From positions 124,001 through 188,000 of the forward strand of contig JANSXP010000003.1 of assembly GCA_024742875.1 (NCBI GenBank): a stretch of DNA of 64,000 nucleotides, written 5' to 3'. Within the stretch, counting starts at the first letter, position 1. Each line of letters opens with the position of its first letter. The notes beneath the pieces are model-generated. The model ran no database searches. It worked only from the letters and a program-made list of their open reading frames with translations, and was not told the DNA's origin. This stretch comes from Planctomycetaceae bacterium. Lineage in GTDB: Bacteria > Planctomycetota > Planctomycetia > Planctomycetales > Planctomycetaceae. A program made the position numbers and the translations under genes. Positions 8,641-17,867 of the stretch are shown piece after piece.

Positions 8641-9201
8641 ATGATCAGAAGATACTCGATACTTGTTGTAGTACTGGCATTCACAACAGCAGTGCAGGCG
8701 GATGAGACTTTCGTAATCCTGCATAGCGTAAGCGGCAATCGCATACAGGTTTCGCCGGGCTCAGCTGGCCAAGGTATGGGCCCACGTGGTCGCGGAGCGG
8801 GCGGAATGGAAGCTCAGCCGACTCAGGGAATAGGTCGCGGTCGTGGGAGGTCCGGTGGCGGGGCCGCTGGTGGCGGTCGGGGGCGAGGAAGATTCGGCGG
8901 TCAAACCCAGCCGAAAACAACAACCGTGAATGTGCCTTCAACAGCAAAGATCACGACGGCGATGCGTGAACGACGCACGTTTGAGTTCCGAGTCATGGGT
9001 GAAATCGCTGGTGGACTTCGTAATCCAATCTTCACTCGGATGAAGGAGCCGATGCAGGCTCGGATTGTGACCAGGAACAACACAATCACAGAAATCAACG
9101 TCATTACCGGGGATACAGACATCAATCAGACATCGACTTCATCAAGTGGCGAAAGCATCATTGCAGTGAAACCCAAGCGTCCACCGATGAAAAGGAAATA
9201 G
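8641..9201 (+). CDS. Exported Gly/Arg-rich protein of unknown function
   Basis: 186 residues from the ATG at 8641, followed by a hydrophobic signal peptide ending A-V-Q-A. Residues about 40-90 are low complexity (G-R-G-R, G-G-A-A-G-G-G), much like the divergent EF-hand gene. The C-terminal half is compact and beta-rich (T-T-T-V-N-V-P, R-I-V-T-R-N-N-T-I-T) with a basic tail. There is no EF-hand. It ends three bases before the DUF1549/DUF1553 gene, so it heads that operon. I do not recognise a family. Confidence 0.6.
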   Translation: MIRRYSILVVVLAFTTAVQADETFVILHSVSGNRIQVSPGSAGQGMGPRGRGAGGMEAQPTQGIGRGRGRSGGGAAGGGRGRGRFGGQTQPKTTTVNVPSTAKITTAMRERRTFEFRVMGEIAGGLRNPIFTRMKEPMQARIVTRNNTITEINVITGDTDINQTSTSSSGESIIAVKPKRPPMKRK

Positions 9202-9204
9202 CGA

Positions 9205-11730
9205 ATGTGGCTTCTCCGCTTAAACTCGCGACTCGACCGTTCGCTTCTTTGCTTCGCAGTTGTGCTGTTGCTCGCGCCGGTCGTGCAAGCACAGGTTCGC
9301 GACGAGGGAACGCGTTTCTTCGAGTCCAACATCCGCCCTGTGCTCATCAAGCATTGCTATGAATGTCACAGTGCCGAATCGGGGAAAGCTCGGGGTGGGT
9401 TGAAGGTCGATTCCGCTGAAGCCTTGCACCGTGGCGGTGACACAGGGCCTGCAGTCGTGCCTCGCAATCTGCAAAAGAGCCTGCTCCACGAAGTGCTTTT
9501 GTACGGCGAAGACTCGTACCAGATGCCGCCAAAGGGAAAACTGCCGGACAGAGTCATCGCGGATTTCCGCAAGTGGATTCAGATGGGCGCGCCTGATCCG
9601 CGAGCTACCGAAATAAATCCCGATGTCAAAACCGAAATCGACATCGAAAAGGGGCGCGAGTTCTGGGCGTACCAGCCACCTGAAATGCCGGAACTTCCTC
9701 CGAAAGGTGATTGGTCTCGGACAGACATCGATCGGTTCGTTGCGGAGCAGCGGACTCAGAACGGACTGAAGCCAGTGGGGGATGCTGATGCACAGGCTCT
9801 GATTCGTCGGCTCTATTTTGTCCTGATCGGTTTGCCGCCTTCACCGGAGGATATGCAGCGATGGATGTCCAGAATCACATTGTCCGGCAGAAGCACATCC
9901 CTTGATCAAACCGCCGTCGCGGACCTTATCGATCATCTACTTGAACAACCTCAGTATGGTGAGCGATGGGGACGGCACTGGATGGACGTAGCCCGTTTCG
10001 CCGAATCCACGGGAGGAGACCAGAACAACACATTCCTGCATGCATGGCGATACCGAGACTGGATTATCGATGCTTTCAACGCTGACATGCCCTACGACCA
10101 GTTCGTCAGAACTCAGCTTGCCGGCGATCTCTTGCCGATCGCCGATGAACGTGAGTGGGCAGACAATATCATCGGCACCGGCTTCCTTGCTGTCGGTGTG
10201 AAACTGGTTGGTGAAGAAGACCAGCAGAAGTACTTTGCTGACCTCGTCGACGAGCAGATCGACGCCACAACCCGAGCATTTCTGGGAATGAGCGTAGCTT
10301 GTGCTCGGTGTCACGACCACAAGTTCGACCCGATTCCGCAGGCAGACTATTACGCATTGGCGGGTGTTTTTCGTGCTACTGAAACTCACTACGGCCTGCT
10401 CAAAGCACAGGCGCGGCAAGCGACGACACTCATTGACCTCACTGGCATGGGGCCGGAAGCCGGCACACCGAATCTCAGTCGTGACGAGTATGCGAAGCTG
10501 ATCCAGGCGCGTGATGACGCGCGCACGACCGTCGAAGATGCGATGAAAAAGATTCGTTCAGGCGAAAACGTATTCCGTGGCACACTTCGCCGGATTCGAT
10601 CTGACCGCGACGAAACCGAGGCCGCGTTGCAAGCCTTCCTTGGCAATGGGCAGCCGCGCGTCTTTGCAATGGGGGCTCAGGATCGTGACTTCGCGTTGCC
10701 GACACGTTTGTTGGTCCGAGGTGAACTGGATAATCCGGCTCAGGAAGTTCCTCGCGGACTGGTGAAAGTGCTTTCGCCAGAAGGAAAACACACGCTGGCC
10801 AAGTGGACGACCGACCCAGCCGTTCGACGGGAAAAGATTGCAGCAGATCTGGGCGACCTCAGCTACAAGTCCACGAGTGGACGGCTGGAACTCGCGCAAT
10901 GGATCAGCAGCCGGAATAATCCACTGACGGCACGAGTCATGGTGAACCGTATCTGGCACTGGATGTTTGGGCATGGAATCGTGCGAACCGTTGACGACTT
11001 TGGTTCGGCCGGTGATCCGCCGTCGCATGCAAAACTGCTCGACTATCTTGCAATTCAGTTCATGAACGAAGGATGGTCGGTCAAGAAATTGATCCGCGAA
11101 ATCGCCCTGTCACGCACGTGGCAGCTTGCATCAACTCACAATGACGCGGCCTACTCAAGCGATCCAGGCAATATCTATCTCTGGCGCATGAACCGCAGGC
11201 GACTGGAAGCGGAAGCTGTTCGAGATGCGATGCTGGCGGTCAGCGGCAAACTGGATCTCAAACGCCCCCGTGGAACACTGCTTCGCGAAGCTGGCGAAGG
11301 TAACGTAGGGCAAAACGTGTTTGAACCGGTGATCCGAGGTCTTGATTGGGATCATCGCTCTGTCTACCTGCCTCGTGTTCGCGCGGTGTTGCCCGAGATT
11401 TTGGATCTGTTTGATGCTCCCGATGCTGGACTCGTCGCCGGTTCGCGCGACTCGACTTCCAGTCCTCTTCAATCTCTTTATCTGATGAACAACCCGTGGA
11501 TGCAGAAGCAGGCCGTTGCTATGTCGGAACGTGTCAGCGAAGCACCGGGAAGTGAACGAATCCGTCGCGCCCACCAGTTAGTGCTGAGCCGTGATCCGAC
11601 CAAGACCGAATCGGAAGCCGCCATCGCATTCATGACGAGAATCAGCGATGCAAGGATGAGTACCGACGACAAACTGGCAGCCTATTGTCAGGCACTTATG
11701 TGTACAGCGGAATTTCGATCGATCGACTGA
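9205..11730 (+). CDS. Planctomycete cytochrome C / DUF1549 / DUF1553 protein
   Basis: 841 residues. After a signal peptide (about 1-30) comes the planctomycete cytochrome domain with heme motif C51-Y-E-C-H55 and M-P-P-K-G as likely distal ligand region. DUF1549 follows (about 160-390, including R-W-G-R-H-W-M-D-V-A-R and a second C-x-x-C-H in A-C-A-R-C-H-D-H-K). DUF1553 covers the C-terminal part (N-P-L-T-A-R-V-M-V-N-R-I-W through a W-x-M-N-R-R-x-L-E-A-E segment). This domain set is almost restricted to Planctomycetes and relatives, often next to sulfatases. It is followed at 39 bp by the DUF1501 partner, the usual pairing. Biochemical function is unproven. Confidence 0.92.
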   Translation: MWLLRLNSRLDRSLLCFAVVLLLAPVVQAQVRDEGTRFFESNIRPVLIKHCYECHSAESGKARGGLKVDSAEALHRGGDTGPAVVPRNLQKSLLHEVLLYGEDSYQMPPKGKLPDRVIADFRKWIQMGAPDPRATEINPDVKTEIDIEKGREFWAYQPPEMPELPPKGDWSRTDIDRFVAEQRTQNGLKPVGDADAQALIRRLYFVLIGLPPSPEDMQRWMSRITLSGRSTSLDQTAVADLIDHLLEQPQYGERWGRHWMDVARFAESTGGDQNNTFLHAWRYRDWIIDAFNADMPYDQFVRTQLAGDLLPIADEREWADNIIGTGFLAVGVKLVGEEDQQKYFADLVDEQIDATTRAFLGMSVACARCHDHKFDPIPQADYYALAGVFRATETHYGLLKAQARQATTLIDLTGMGPEAGTPNLSRDEYAKLIQARDDARTTVEDAMKKIRSGENVFRGTLRRIRSDRDETEAALQAFLGNGQPRVFAMGAQDRDFALPTRLLVRGELDNPAQEVPRGLVKVLSPEGKHTLAKWTTDPAVRREKIAADLGDLSYKSTSGRLELAQWISSRNNPLTARVMVNRIWHWMFGHGIVRTVDDFGSAGDPPSHAKLLDYLAIQFMNEGWSVKKLIREIALSRTWQLASTHNDAAYSSDPGNIYLWRMNRRRLEAEAVRDAMLAVSGKLDLKRPRGTLLREAGEGNVGQNVFEPVIRGLDWDHRSVYLPRVRAVLPEILDLFDAPDAGLVAGSRDSTSSPLQSLYLMNNPWMQKQAVAMSERVSEAPGSERIRRAHQLVLSRDPTKTESEAAIAFMTRISDARMSTDDKLAAYCQALMCTAEFRSID

Positions 11731-11769
11731 CGGCCGCAGTAGGCCGCCAAAATCTTGCCGAGATGAAAC

Positions 11770-13200
11770 ATGAAACGCCAACTATGTAGTAACCGAATCA
11801 CCGCAATATCTAGACGCGACGCATTGCGTGCCACCTCCGCCGGGTTTGGCCTTTTGGCGTTCGCCGGTCTGGCATCTGCGGACGCTTCGCAGGATGTAAC
11901 GCCATCGTTACTTGCCCCGAAGAATCCTCATTTTGAGCCGCGAGCGAAACGGGTCATCTTTCTTTGCATGCGCGGCGGACCTTCACATGTCGACACTTTC
12001 GACTACAAGCCGCGGTTGAAGCAGGATCACGGTCGGGCTTCGCACTACGGCAGCCCGTGGTGCGCACCCCATTGGAAATTTGCCCAGCACGGACAATCCG
12101 GGCTATGGATGTCCGAACTCTTTCCTAACCTTGCCGAGCATGCCGACGAACTATGCATGCTTCACGGGATGCATTGTGATCAACCGGCTCACGCCCAGGC
12201 CTATCTGCAGATGCATACGGGACACTTTCAGTTTGTCCGACCATCCATGGGCGCTTGGGCGCTGTACGGCCTTGGCACGGAAAATCAAAACCTGCCGGGG
12301 TTCATATCGATCAATCCAACGACGGCCAATGGAGGAGCTCAAAACTACGGCAGTGCGTTCCTTCCAGCTGCCTATCAGGGCACAAAGTTCACCGTGCAGG
12401 ACAGCAGTGCTCGCAATCGCCGCATCGATCGCATGCGACGAGGCGAAGTCAATCCGTACGGTATTAACAACGCCGTCAATGAGCAGTTGTCGACTTCCGT
12501 TCAACGAGCACAACTTGACCTGATTGCGTCGCTTGATCGCGCGAAGCTGGACAATGATAAGGTCAATCCAATCGTCGAAGGAGCTATCGAGAACTTTGAA
12601 CTCGCCTTCCGCATGCAGGATGCTGTCCCCCGCGTGATGGACTTCTCGAACGAAACGGATGTCACGCAGAAACTGTACGGAATCGGCGAAGATCCAACTG
12701 ACGGCTTCGGACGCCAATGCCTGCTCGCCCGACGCTTCGCCGAAGCGGGGGTTCGCTTCATCGAGCTGGGCCATGGTACGTGGGATCAGCACAGCAACAT
12801 TCAGACGGCTCTTGCGGACAACTGTGCCGAGACCGACAAACCCATCGCGGGTTTGATCGCCGATCTCAAGCAGCGAGACATGCTCAAGGACACGCTCATC
12901 ATCTGGGGCGGCGAATTTGGCCGTACACCGTATTCCGCCGATGGCAACGGCCGCGACCACAACCACAAGGGCTACACGGCATGGATGGCCGGTGGTGGAG
13001 TGAAGGGAGGACTAGCATACGGGGCAACTGACGAGCACGGGTACGAAGCCGTTGACGGCAAGATGCACATCCACGACTGGCACGCAACCATCCTGCACCT
13101 CCTCGGCTTCGACCACGAACAGCTCACCTTCCGGCACGGCGGCCGCGAAATGCGACTAACCGAAGTTTCTGGATCTGTTGCAACCGACATTCTCGCATGA
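11770..13200 (+). CDS. DUF1501 protein, Tat-exported
   Basis: 476 residues with a twin-arginine signal (I-S-R-R-D-A-L at about 14-20). Family hallmarks are R-A-K-R-V-I-F-L-C-M-R-G-G-P-S-H-V-D-T-F near residue 65, W-G-G-E-F-G-R-T-P in the C-terminal third, and N-G-R-D-H-N-H-K-G. DUF1501 belongs to the alkaline phosphatase/sulfatase fold superfamily, so a metal-dependent hydrolase is possible but not shown. It is the standard partner of the DUF1549/DUF1553 protein upstream. Its last 45 bases overlap the convergent HTH gene at 13156-13410. Confidence 0.92.
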   Translation: MKRQLCSNRITAISRRDALRATSAGFGLLAFAGLASADASQDVTPSLLAPKNPHFEPRAKRVIFLCMRGGPSHVDTFDYKPRLKQDHGRASHYGSPWCAPHWKFAQHGQSGLWMSELFPNLAEHADELCMLHGMHCDQPAHAQAYLQMHTGHFQFVRPSMGAWALYGLGTENQNLPGFISINPTTANGGAQNYGSAFLPAAYQGTKFTVQDSSARNRRIDRMRRGEVNPYGINNAVNEQLSTSVQRAQLDLIASLDRAKLDNDKVNPIVEGAIENFELAFRMQDAVPRVMDFSNETDVTQKLYGIGEDPTDGFGRQCLLARRFAEAGVRFIELGHGTWDQHSNIQTALADNCAETDKPIAGLIADLKQRDMLKDTLIIWGGEFGRTPYSADGNGRDHNHKGYTAWMAGGGVKGGLAYGATDEHGYEAVDGKMHIHDWHATILHLLGFDHEQLTFRHGGREMRLTEVSGSVATDILA

Positions 13201-13410
13201 CTCTGCAACAGGTTGCTGCAAACGATTCAATACCTGTGTCACGCGAGCCCGACTCACCCCTAAATGTCGGGCCAGTTCGGCACGTGTTGAGACCTCACCA
13301 GAATCGAGCAGCGACTGATAGTATCGGGCCAAACGCATGCGATCCCGTTTCGGCTTCACAGACTCCGTTTCCGCCCGAATTTGGTTTGAAATCGAGTTCC
13401 ACTTGAACAT
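13156..13410 (-). CDS. Small helix-turn-helix protein, copy 2
   Basis: 84 residues from the ATG ending at 13410, which has GGAG six bases upstream. A longer frame to 13659 exists, but its extra part runs through the repeated hairpin element and looks non-coding. The core A-E-L-A-R-H-L-G-V-S-R-A-R-V-T-Q-V and the preceding Y-Y-Q-S-L-L-D-S-G-E-V match copy 1 (3170-3415). The N- and C-termini differ completely between the copies, so selection appears to act on the HTH. The 3' end overlaps the convergent DUF1501 gene. Likely a DNA-binding protein; the target is unknown. Confidence 0.65.
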   Translation of the reverse strand: MFKWNSISNQIRAETESVKPKRDRMRLARYYQSLLDSGEVSTRAELARHLGVSRARVTQVLNRLQQPVAESCENVGCNRSRNFG

Positions 13411-13455
13411 CTCGATCTCCGGAAATCGTCGTAACCTCTTGGTACGAAAGGCCCT

Positions 13456-13563
13456 AGCTCGACGAATCCCCGGTTCGAATTGAGACCGCCTCGGGGAGCT
13501 TTGGGGGACTCCACGCGAACAGCAAGCCCCTGGCCACTTATCGTGGTCGAGGGTTTCTTTTTT
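13456..13563 (+). ncRNA. Repeated hairpin element with terminator-like tail, copy 2 (possible small RNA)
   Basis: This is the second copy of the element at 3418-3520. AGCTC (13456-13460) pairs with GAGCT (13496-13500), with CCCG/CGGG inside. After a spacer, a strong ten-pair stem with one bulge (13528-13537 with 13543-13553) is followed by TTTCTTTTTT, a convincing rho-independent terminator on the plus strand. No plus-strand coding gene precedes it, which argues for a short transcript that starts in the HTH-gene leader region. From 13564 to 13752 I see nothing else. Confidence 0.45.
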
Positions 13564-13752
13564 GCAAACATGGCTCTGCCAGCAGCCTCCCTTTGAAATG
13601 TGGCAATATCGGAAACCTGCTTCGCAGCGGGGACTTGCCGTCATCGAGCAGTCGCGCACTCTGTTCTCAGGATTCTTCGAGGATGGTGCCGGATTTGGAC
13701 ACAGGGCCGGCTATCCGGCGCTTTCCAGTCGCCCACTGTTTGAACTGCTCGC

Positions 13753-14979
13753 CTAATTCTGAAGCAGGTGCAGATCCATCTGACTACTGCCAAACTCACC
13801 GACGTCGATGTCGTGCTTGTGCAGAAGTTCCAGCCACAGGTTGCAAAGTGGTGTCGGTTTTTCCAGAACCGTGTGGGTCTGGTGGCGGAAGCCTCCGCCG
13901 GCAACGATTGTAGGAAGGTTGTTGCAGGTATGGTTTGACGAATCACCGAAGTTGCTGCCGATCACCACGGTTGTGTGATCCAGCAACGTCCCGCTGCCTT
14001 CTGCGATTCCGTCGAGTGCCGTGAGGAACTGATTCAGGTGCTTCATGATGTCGATTTCGACTCGGCTGAGTTTCGCCAGCACATCCGGTTTGCCTCCGTG
14101 GTGAGAAAGCGTGTGCCAGCCGCCGGTTGCTCCGGGAACCCTGATCGCTCCGTAAATCCAGTCAAGAGACAGCGTGATGACTCGGGTTGAGTCCGTTTGA
14201 AACGCGAGCCTGGCGAGTTCAAGCAGGTTTCTGATCTTCGTTGAAAAAGCAAACTCCTGATCCTCGCTGAGCGTGTTGGGGACGCGGGGCTTTTTCGTTT
14301 CCAGCCAGAATTGCTCACGGCGAAAACCGGCTTCAAGCTCAGCGACAACGGTGCGGTAGGAATCGATTTTGCGGGCGTCGCCGTGGTCCTGAAGCCGCTC
14401 CATGTCTCGATGAAGGCTGCGGATGATTTGCTGGTCGGTCTTCAGCTGGCGACGTTTGGCGGCGAGGTCTTCTTTCCCAAATAGTTTCTCGAAGATGAAT
14501 GACTCGTCGTGCATCGGGGGAACAGGAACGCCACGATCGTTCCACGAACACCCCCAGCCGCGATCGTAGATGCTGAACGAAAGAAACGGGAACCTTGTAT
14601 CACCACCCATATGCCGAGCCAGCAGCTGATCCACCGATATCGTATTCACGAAACTGGAAGACTCAGGCCTGGCCGCGCCGGTGAGAAATGACTTCTCTGA
14701 GTCATGATTGCTCGTCTCCATGCCCGGATGGAAGAAGTTTTGAAAGACCGTCATCTTGTCCTTCGAACCCACTTCCTTCAGGTACTTCGACGATTCGAGG
14801 TTACCTCGCTCAGCGGGAAAAAAGCTCGGTCCGTAAAAGCCCAGCGAGTTGCAGATAAACATGACACGTTTTGGCGGGTTCTTCGTCGGCCTTTGGCCTG
14901 CTCGCGCGGAGAGCGCGTGCCTGCCAACAGGCAGCGCTGCCCCGAACTTCAAAAAGTCTCGTCGGCTGGGACTGTTCAT
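13753..14979 (-). CDS. DUF1552 protein, Tat-exported
   Basis: 408 residues from the ATG ending at 14979, which overlaps the upstream stop by four bases and is followed by a twin-arginine signal (S-P-S-R-R-D-F-L-K). A longer in-frame ATG at 15039 lies inside the upstream gene and is less likely. Family marks are R-V-M-F-I-C-N-S-L-G near residue 40, H-D-S-E-K-S-F-L-T-G, and V-V-I-G-S-N-F-G-D-S-S-N-H near the C-terminus. DUF1552 proteins accompany DUF1592/DUF1588 cytochromes in planctomycetes. It is the last gene of the IclR operon. Confidence 0.9.
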   Translation of the reverse strand: MNSPSRRDFLKFGAALPVGRHALSARAGQRPTKNPPKRVMFICNSLGFYGPSFFPAERGNLESSKYLKEVGSKDKMTVFQNFFHPGMETSNHDSEKSFLTGAARPESSSFVNTISVDQLLARHMGGDTRFPFLSFSIYDRGWGCSWNDRGVPVPPMHDESFIFEKLFGKEDLAAKRRQLKTDQQIIRSLHRDMERLQDHGDARKIDSYRTVVAELEAGFRREQFWLETKKPRVPNTLSEDQEFAFSTKIRNLLELARLAFQTDSTRVITLSLDWIYGAIRVPGATGGWHTLSHHGGKPDVLAKLSRVEIDIMKHLNQFLTALDGIAEGSGTLLDHTTVVIGSNFGDSSNHTCNNLPTIVAGGGFRHQTHTVLEKPTPLCNLWLELLHKHDIDVGEFGSSQMDLHLLQN

Positions 14980-17867
14980 GGGACCTTCTCCGACAGTGAA
15001 TAGATCAGCACATTCGTCACCACATCCCTCATTCGGCACTGATGCGGTTGTTCGTCGATGATCGCCAGCAAAGCCAGTCGTTGAGTGAGGTCGGGTGCGT
15101 AGCCGTTTGCGTATTCAAAGAACTTCCTGGCGAAGTTGTATCCAACGCGTCGGTGGTCTGAGAGCAGAAGCTTCTTCAGCCCAAACGCGTCAGCGAAGTG
15201 GCGGTCACTGATTTCGCCGGAGGAATCGACCTTACCACCGTCACGGAAATAGCCTTCCAAACGAAACTGAAAGGTGCCTCGGTGTGGTTTTTCAACTCGA
15301 TACTTTTCTCGCCACTGTCCGGTTGCATCGAAGTTTTCGAGGGCGAAACCGTACGGGTCAATGCTCTTGTGACATGCGTAGCACGTCGTGTTGTTTTTGT
15401 GCTGATCGATCTGCTCGCGAAGTGTCTTCGCCGTCGCGCCGTGTTCAGGTTCGATGGCCTTCACAGTTTCCGGTGGCGGAGAAATCGGCGTGCCGATGAT
15501 GTTCTTCGACACCCACGCTCCTCGCAGAATGGGTGATGTTTCGAAGCCGTCCGTGGTGACTTTTAATACACTTCCCATTGTCAGCAACCCTCCGCGGGGA
15601 ACTTCACGGTCGAATGAGATTTTGCGTAGTTGCTGCCCAGTGATTCCTTCAATTCCATAGTGCTGCGCGAGCCGCTGATTCAGGAACGTGTAATTGGAAT
15701 CGATCAGATGTTCGACCGGCCTATTTTCGCGTATGAGGTACGCCAGATACGCCCGTGTTTCGAGCGGCAGGTAGTGATGCAGCAGGTCGTCGTACTTTGG
15801 ATATAGCTTGAGGGACGGCGAGACTTTGTTCCATGACCTGAGGTTTAGCCATTGATCGCAGAACGATTTGATCATGCGGTCGCTCTGGCTGTCGGCCAGC
15901 ATGCGATGAATCTGCGAGCGGAGCCTGTTCTCGGTCAGTCCTGATGAACTGGAATCAGCAGCCGCTTTTAGCAGTTCACCATCGGGGACTGACAACCACA
16001 GCGTCCTGGCGAGACTCGCGACCTGGGCGTGCGCCGGGCTGGAATGTTCGCCGGGAGCCATCAGAAATCTGGGCGAACAGATGACGGCCTTAACGCCCAC
16101 CCTGGTGGCGCGAACGAAGTCACCGTGCTCCTGAAGACTCTTCTGAGCAACTTCAGTGTACGGCGTCAGTTCGGCTTCGGTAAGCTGCGTCGAGAAGGCT
16201 CTTTCGGCGAATCGTTTGATGGTTTCCCTGAGAGCCATCGGAGAGTCTGAACCAACGGCGACTTTTGTTCTGGCAGCCTCCCGACTGGTCGAAACGATGA
16301 CGTCCAGCTTTCCGATGGACGCCAGCGACCGGCCGTCCAGTGTCTTCGCGTCAGTGATCAGGAACTTCAGGAATCGATGGGCTGTCGGCCGGGGAAACAG
16401 AATCGGCTGTTGATTGGCAAGACGAACTTCCAGCTCTCCGCTGGCGATCGCGTCACCCCATTGCCGTCCATCGTCGGATGCAAAGATCGAATACGCCTTG
16501 ACCTGACCGTTGCCGTTCCCTCCCGACCATGTTGCATAGGACAGACCGTGGATTGGGACGCCGCGGGGATTTTCGATGATCACATAGTGCGGCGGTTTTG
16601 CGAGAGTTGGCGTGAATCTTGTGTGCCAGAACGTCCTGTTCGATCCGTCCAGCATATTTTCTTTTTCCATGCCCGGCTGAAAACTACTGACGGAGATACG
16701 CCCACCAATGCGTTGCAAGCTGGATTGGTAATCCGACACGTGATCAGGAGATCGAGATTTGCTGCGCTCTGCTCTTCGCTCAGGCTTCGGGTTAGCGGAC
16801 GTCTCAATCGGCAAGTCACCAAACAGCTGTTCATATCGATCTGGCGGCCAGTGGTCCTGCACGGGCCCTCGCACTTTCAACTGGCGAATGTAAGCTCCTT
16901 CTTTGGGCGATTTCTGTCGCCAGTTGTGCCTGGAATAACAGTGGACAGACACGTTCTCGCCGGCGTTCAGAAAGACACGAATCGTGTGCGTTTTTAGCTC
17001 GCGATTCCCAAGTGAAATCACGTCCAGCAATCGCTGTGGCTGTGGACGATCGTCTGCATAGTAGTACTTGCCGGCATGCACCTGAAGGCTGATGTCTTCG
17101 CGGAAGTCACCAACCTTCGCAGCCTCGAAGGTCAGGTCGTACCAGCCCGCAACCGCAGGATCGAAATTGTCGTAGAAGAATGAATAGCTGTTGCCGTTGT
17201 TCGCTCGTGTCCATGAAAACAGAACACCCTCTTCATGGTCGCGAACGTAGACGTTGTACGTCTCATGGCTGTCCTTCAGCTTGTTCGTGACCCACGTTTG
17301 TTCGTTCGCAAACCCCTTTGGCGGAAACGCCGAGTCGAGCATCCTGTCGGCGACAGCAAAGTAACTCCCCAGCACTTCGCGGCTGAGTGGAATCCGCCGG
17401 TCCGAATCAAAGTCGCAGGTGCCTCGGTCTCCGGGGATCTGGTCGGAAAGATCCCGCTTTGTGCTCAGCAGATCATTGACACTGTGAACGAATTCATGAC
17501 GGCTGATTCGTCGGAAAGAATTTCGCTGCGGTTCCGGCTGCTGTTGTGCCAGCCAGCTGAGCATGTTTCTTCTTTCGCCACCCGTCGGCGAGTCAGCATC
17601 GACCGGCGGCATTTTTCCGGTCGCGATGTTTTCAAAGATGAGTGTGGCATCGAATTTACTTTTCGTCAGCAATGCAGTGAGGTCAAGATTGCCCTGCGCG
17701 TGCGAGCCTTCATGGCAATCGATGCAGTACTGGTCGAACAGCTGCTTCGATTCATTAAAGTCCTCGGCGGAAAGCACGTCCCGATAGCTCAGAAGTAAGA
17801 GACAGGCAAACACGTATGCTGCAAGCGATGCGCTGCGGACCGTGCGACAGGACCGATAGGCACTCAT
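14976..17867 (-). CDS. Planctomycete cytochrome with DUF1587/1592/1588/1585-type domains
   Basis: 963 residues from the ATG ending at 17867 (four-base overlap with the IclR stop). An N-terminal signal anchor is followed by heme motif C-I-D-C-H and a DUF1587-like segment (R-R-I-S-R-H-E-F-V-H-S-V-N-D-L-L). The middle region carries a carbohydrate-binding-like beta-sandwich. DUF1592 and DUF1588 follow, the latter with T-C-Y-A-C-H-K-S-I-D-P-Y-G-F-A-L-E-N-F-D as second CxxCH. The C-terminus fits DUF1585. The arrangement is typical for large exported planctomycete cytochromes paired with DUF1552. The electron partner and substrate are unknown. Confidence 0.9.
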   Translation of the reverse strand: MSAYRSCRTVRSASLAAYVFACLLLLSYRDVLSAEDFNESKQLFDQYCIDCHEGSHAQGNLDLTALLTKSKFDATLIFENIATGKMPPVDADSPTGGERRNMLSWLAQQQPEPQRNSFRRISRHEFVHSVNDLLSTKRDLSDQIPGDRGTCDFDSDRRIPLSREVLGSYFAVADRMLDSAFPPKGFANEQTWVTNKLKDSHETYNVYVRDHEEGVLFSWTRANNGNSYSFFYDNFDPAVAGWYDLTFEAAKVGDFREDISLQVHAGKYYYADDRPQPQRLLDVISLGNRELKTHTIRVFLNAGENVSVHCYSRHNWRQKSPKEGAYIRQLKVRGPVQDHWPPDRYEQLFGDLPIETSANPKPERRAERSKSRSPDHVSDYQSSLQRIGGRISVSSFQPGMEKENMLDGSNRTFWHTRFTPTLAKPPHYVIIENPRGVPIHGLSYATWSGGNGNGQVKAYSIFASDDGRQWGDAIASGELEVRLANQQPILFPRPTAHRFLKFLITDAKTLDGRSLASIGKLDVIVSTSREAARTKVAVGSDSPMALRETIKRFAERAFSTQLTEAELTPYTEVAQKSLQEHGDFVRATRVGVKAVICSPRFLMAPGEHSSPAHAQVASLARTLWLSVPDGELLKAAADSSSSGLTENRLRSQIHRMLADSQSDRMIKSFCDQWLNLRSWNKVSPSLKLYPKYDDLLHHYLPLETRAYLAYLIRENRPVEHLIDSNYTFLNQRLAQHYGIEGITGQQLRKISFDREVPRGGLLTMGSVLKVTTDGFETSPILRGAWVSKNIIGTPISPPPETVKAIEPEHGATAKTLREQIDQHKNNTTCYACHKSIDPYGFALENFDATGQWREKYRVEKPHRGTFQFRLEGYFRDGGKVDSSGEISDRHFADAFGLKKLLLSDHRRVGYNFARKFFEYANGYAPDLTQRLALLAIIDEQPHQCRMRDVVTNVLIYSLSEKVP

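Noticed and set aside
12151-12966. 271-residue minus-strand open frame inside the DUF1501 gene
   Set aside because: Antisense to a well-conserved family, with no recognisable start context or motif.
13456-13500. Possible tRNA fragment, because of GGTTCGAAT near 13472
   Set aside because: No acceptor, D or anticodon stems can be formed, and copy 1 lacks the T-loop-like sequence.
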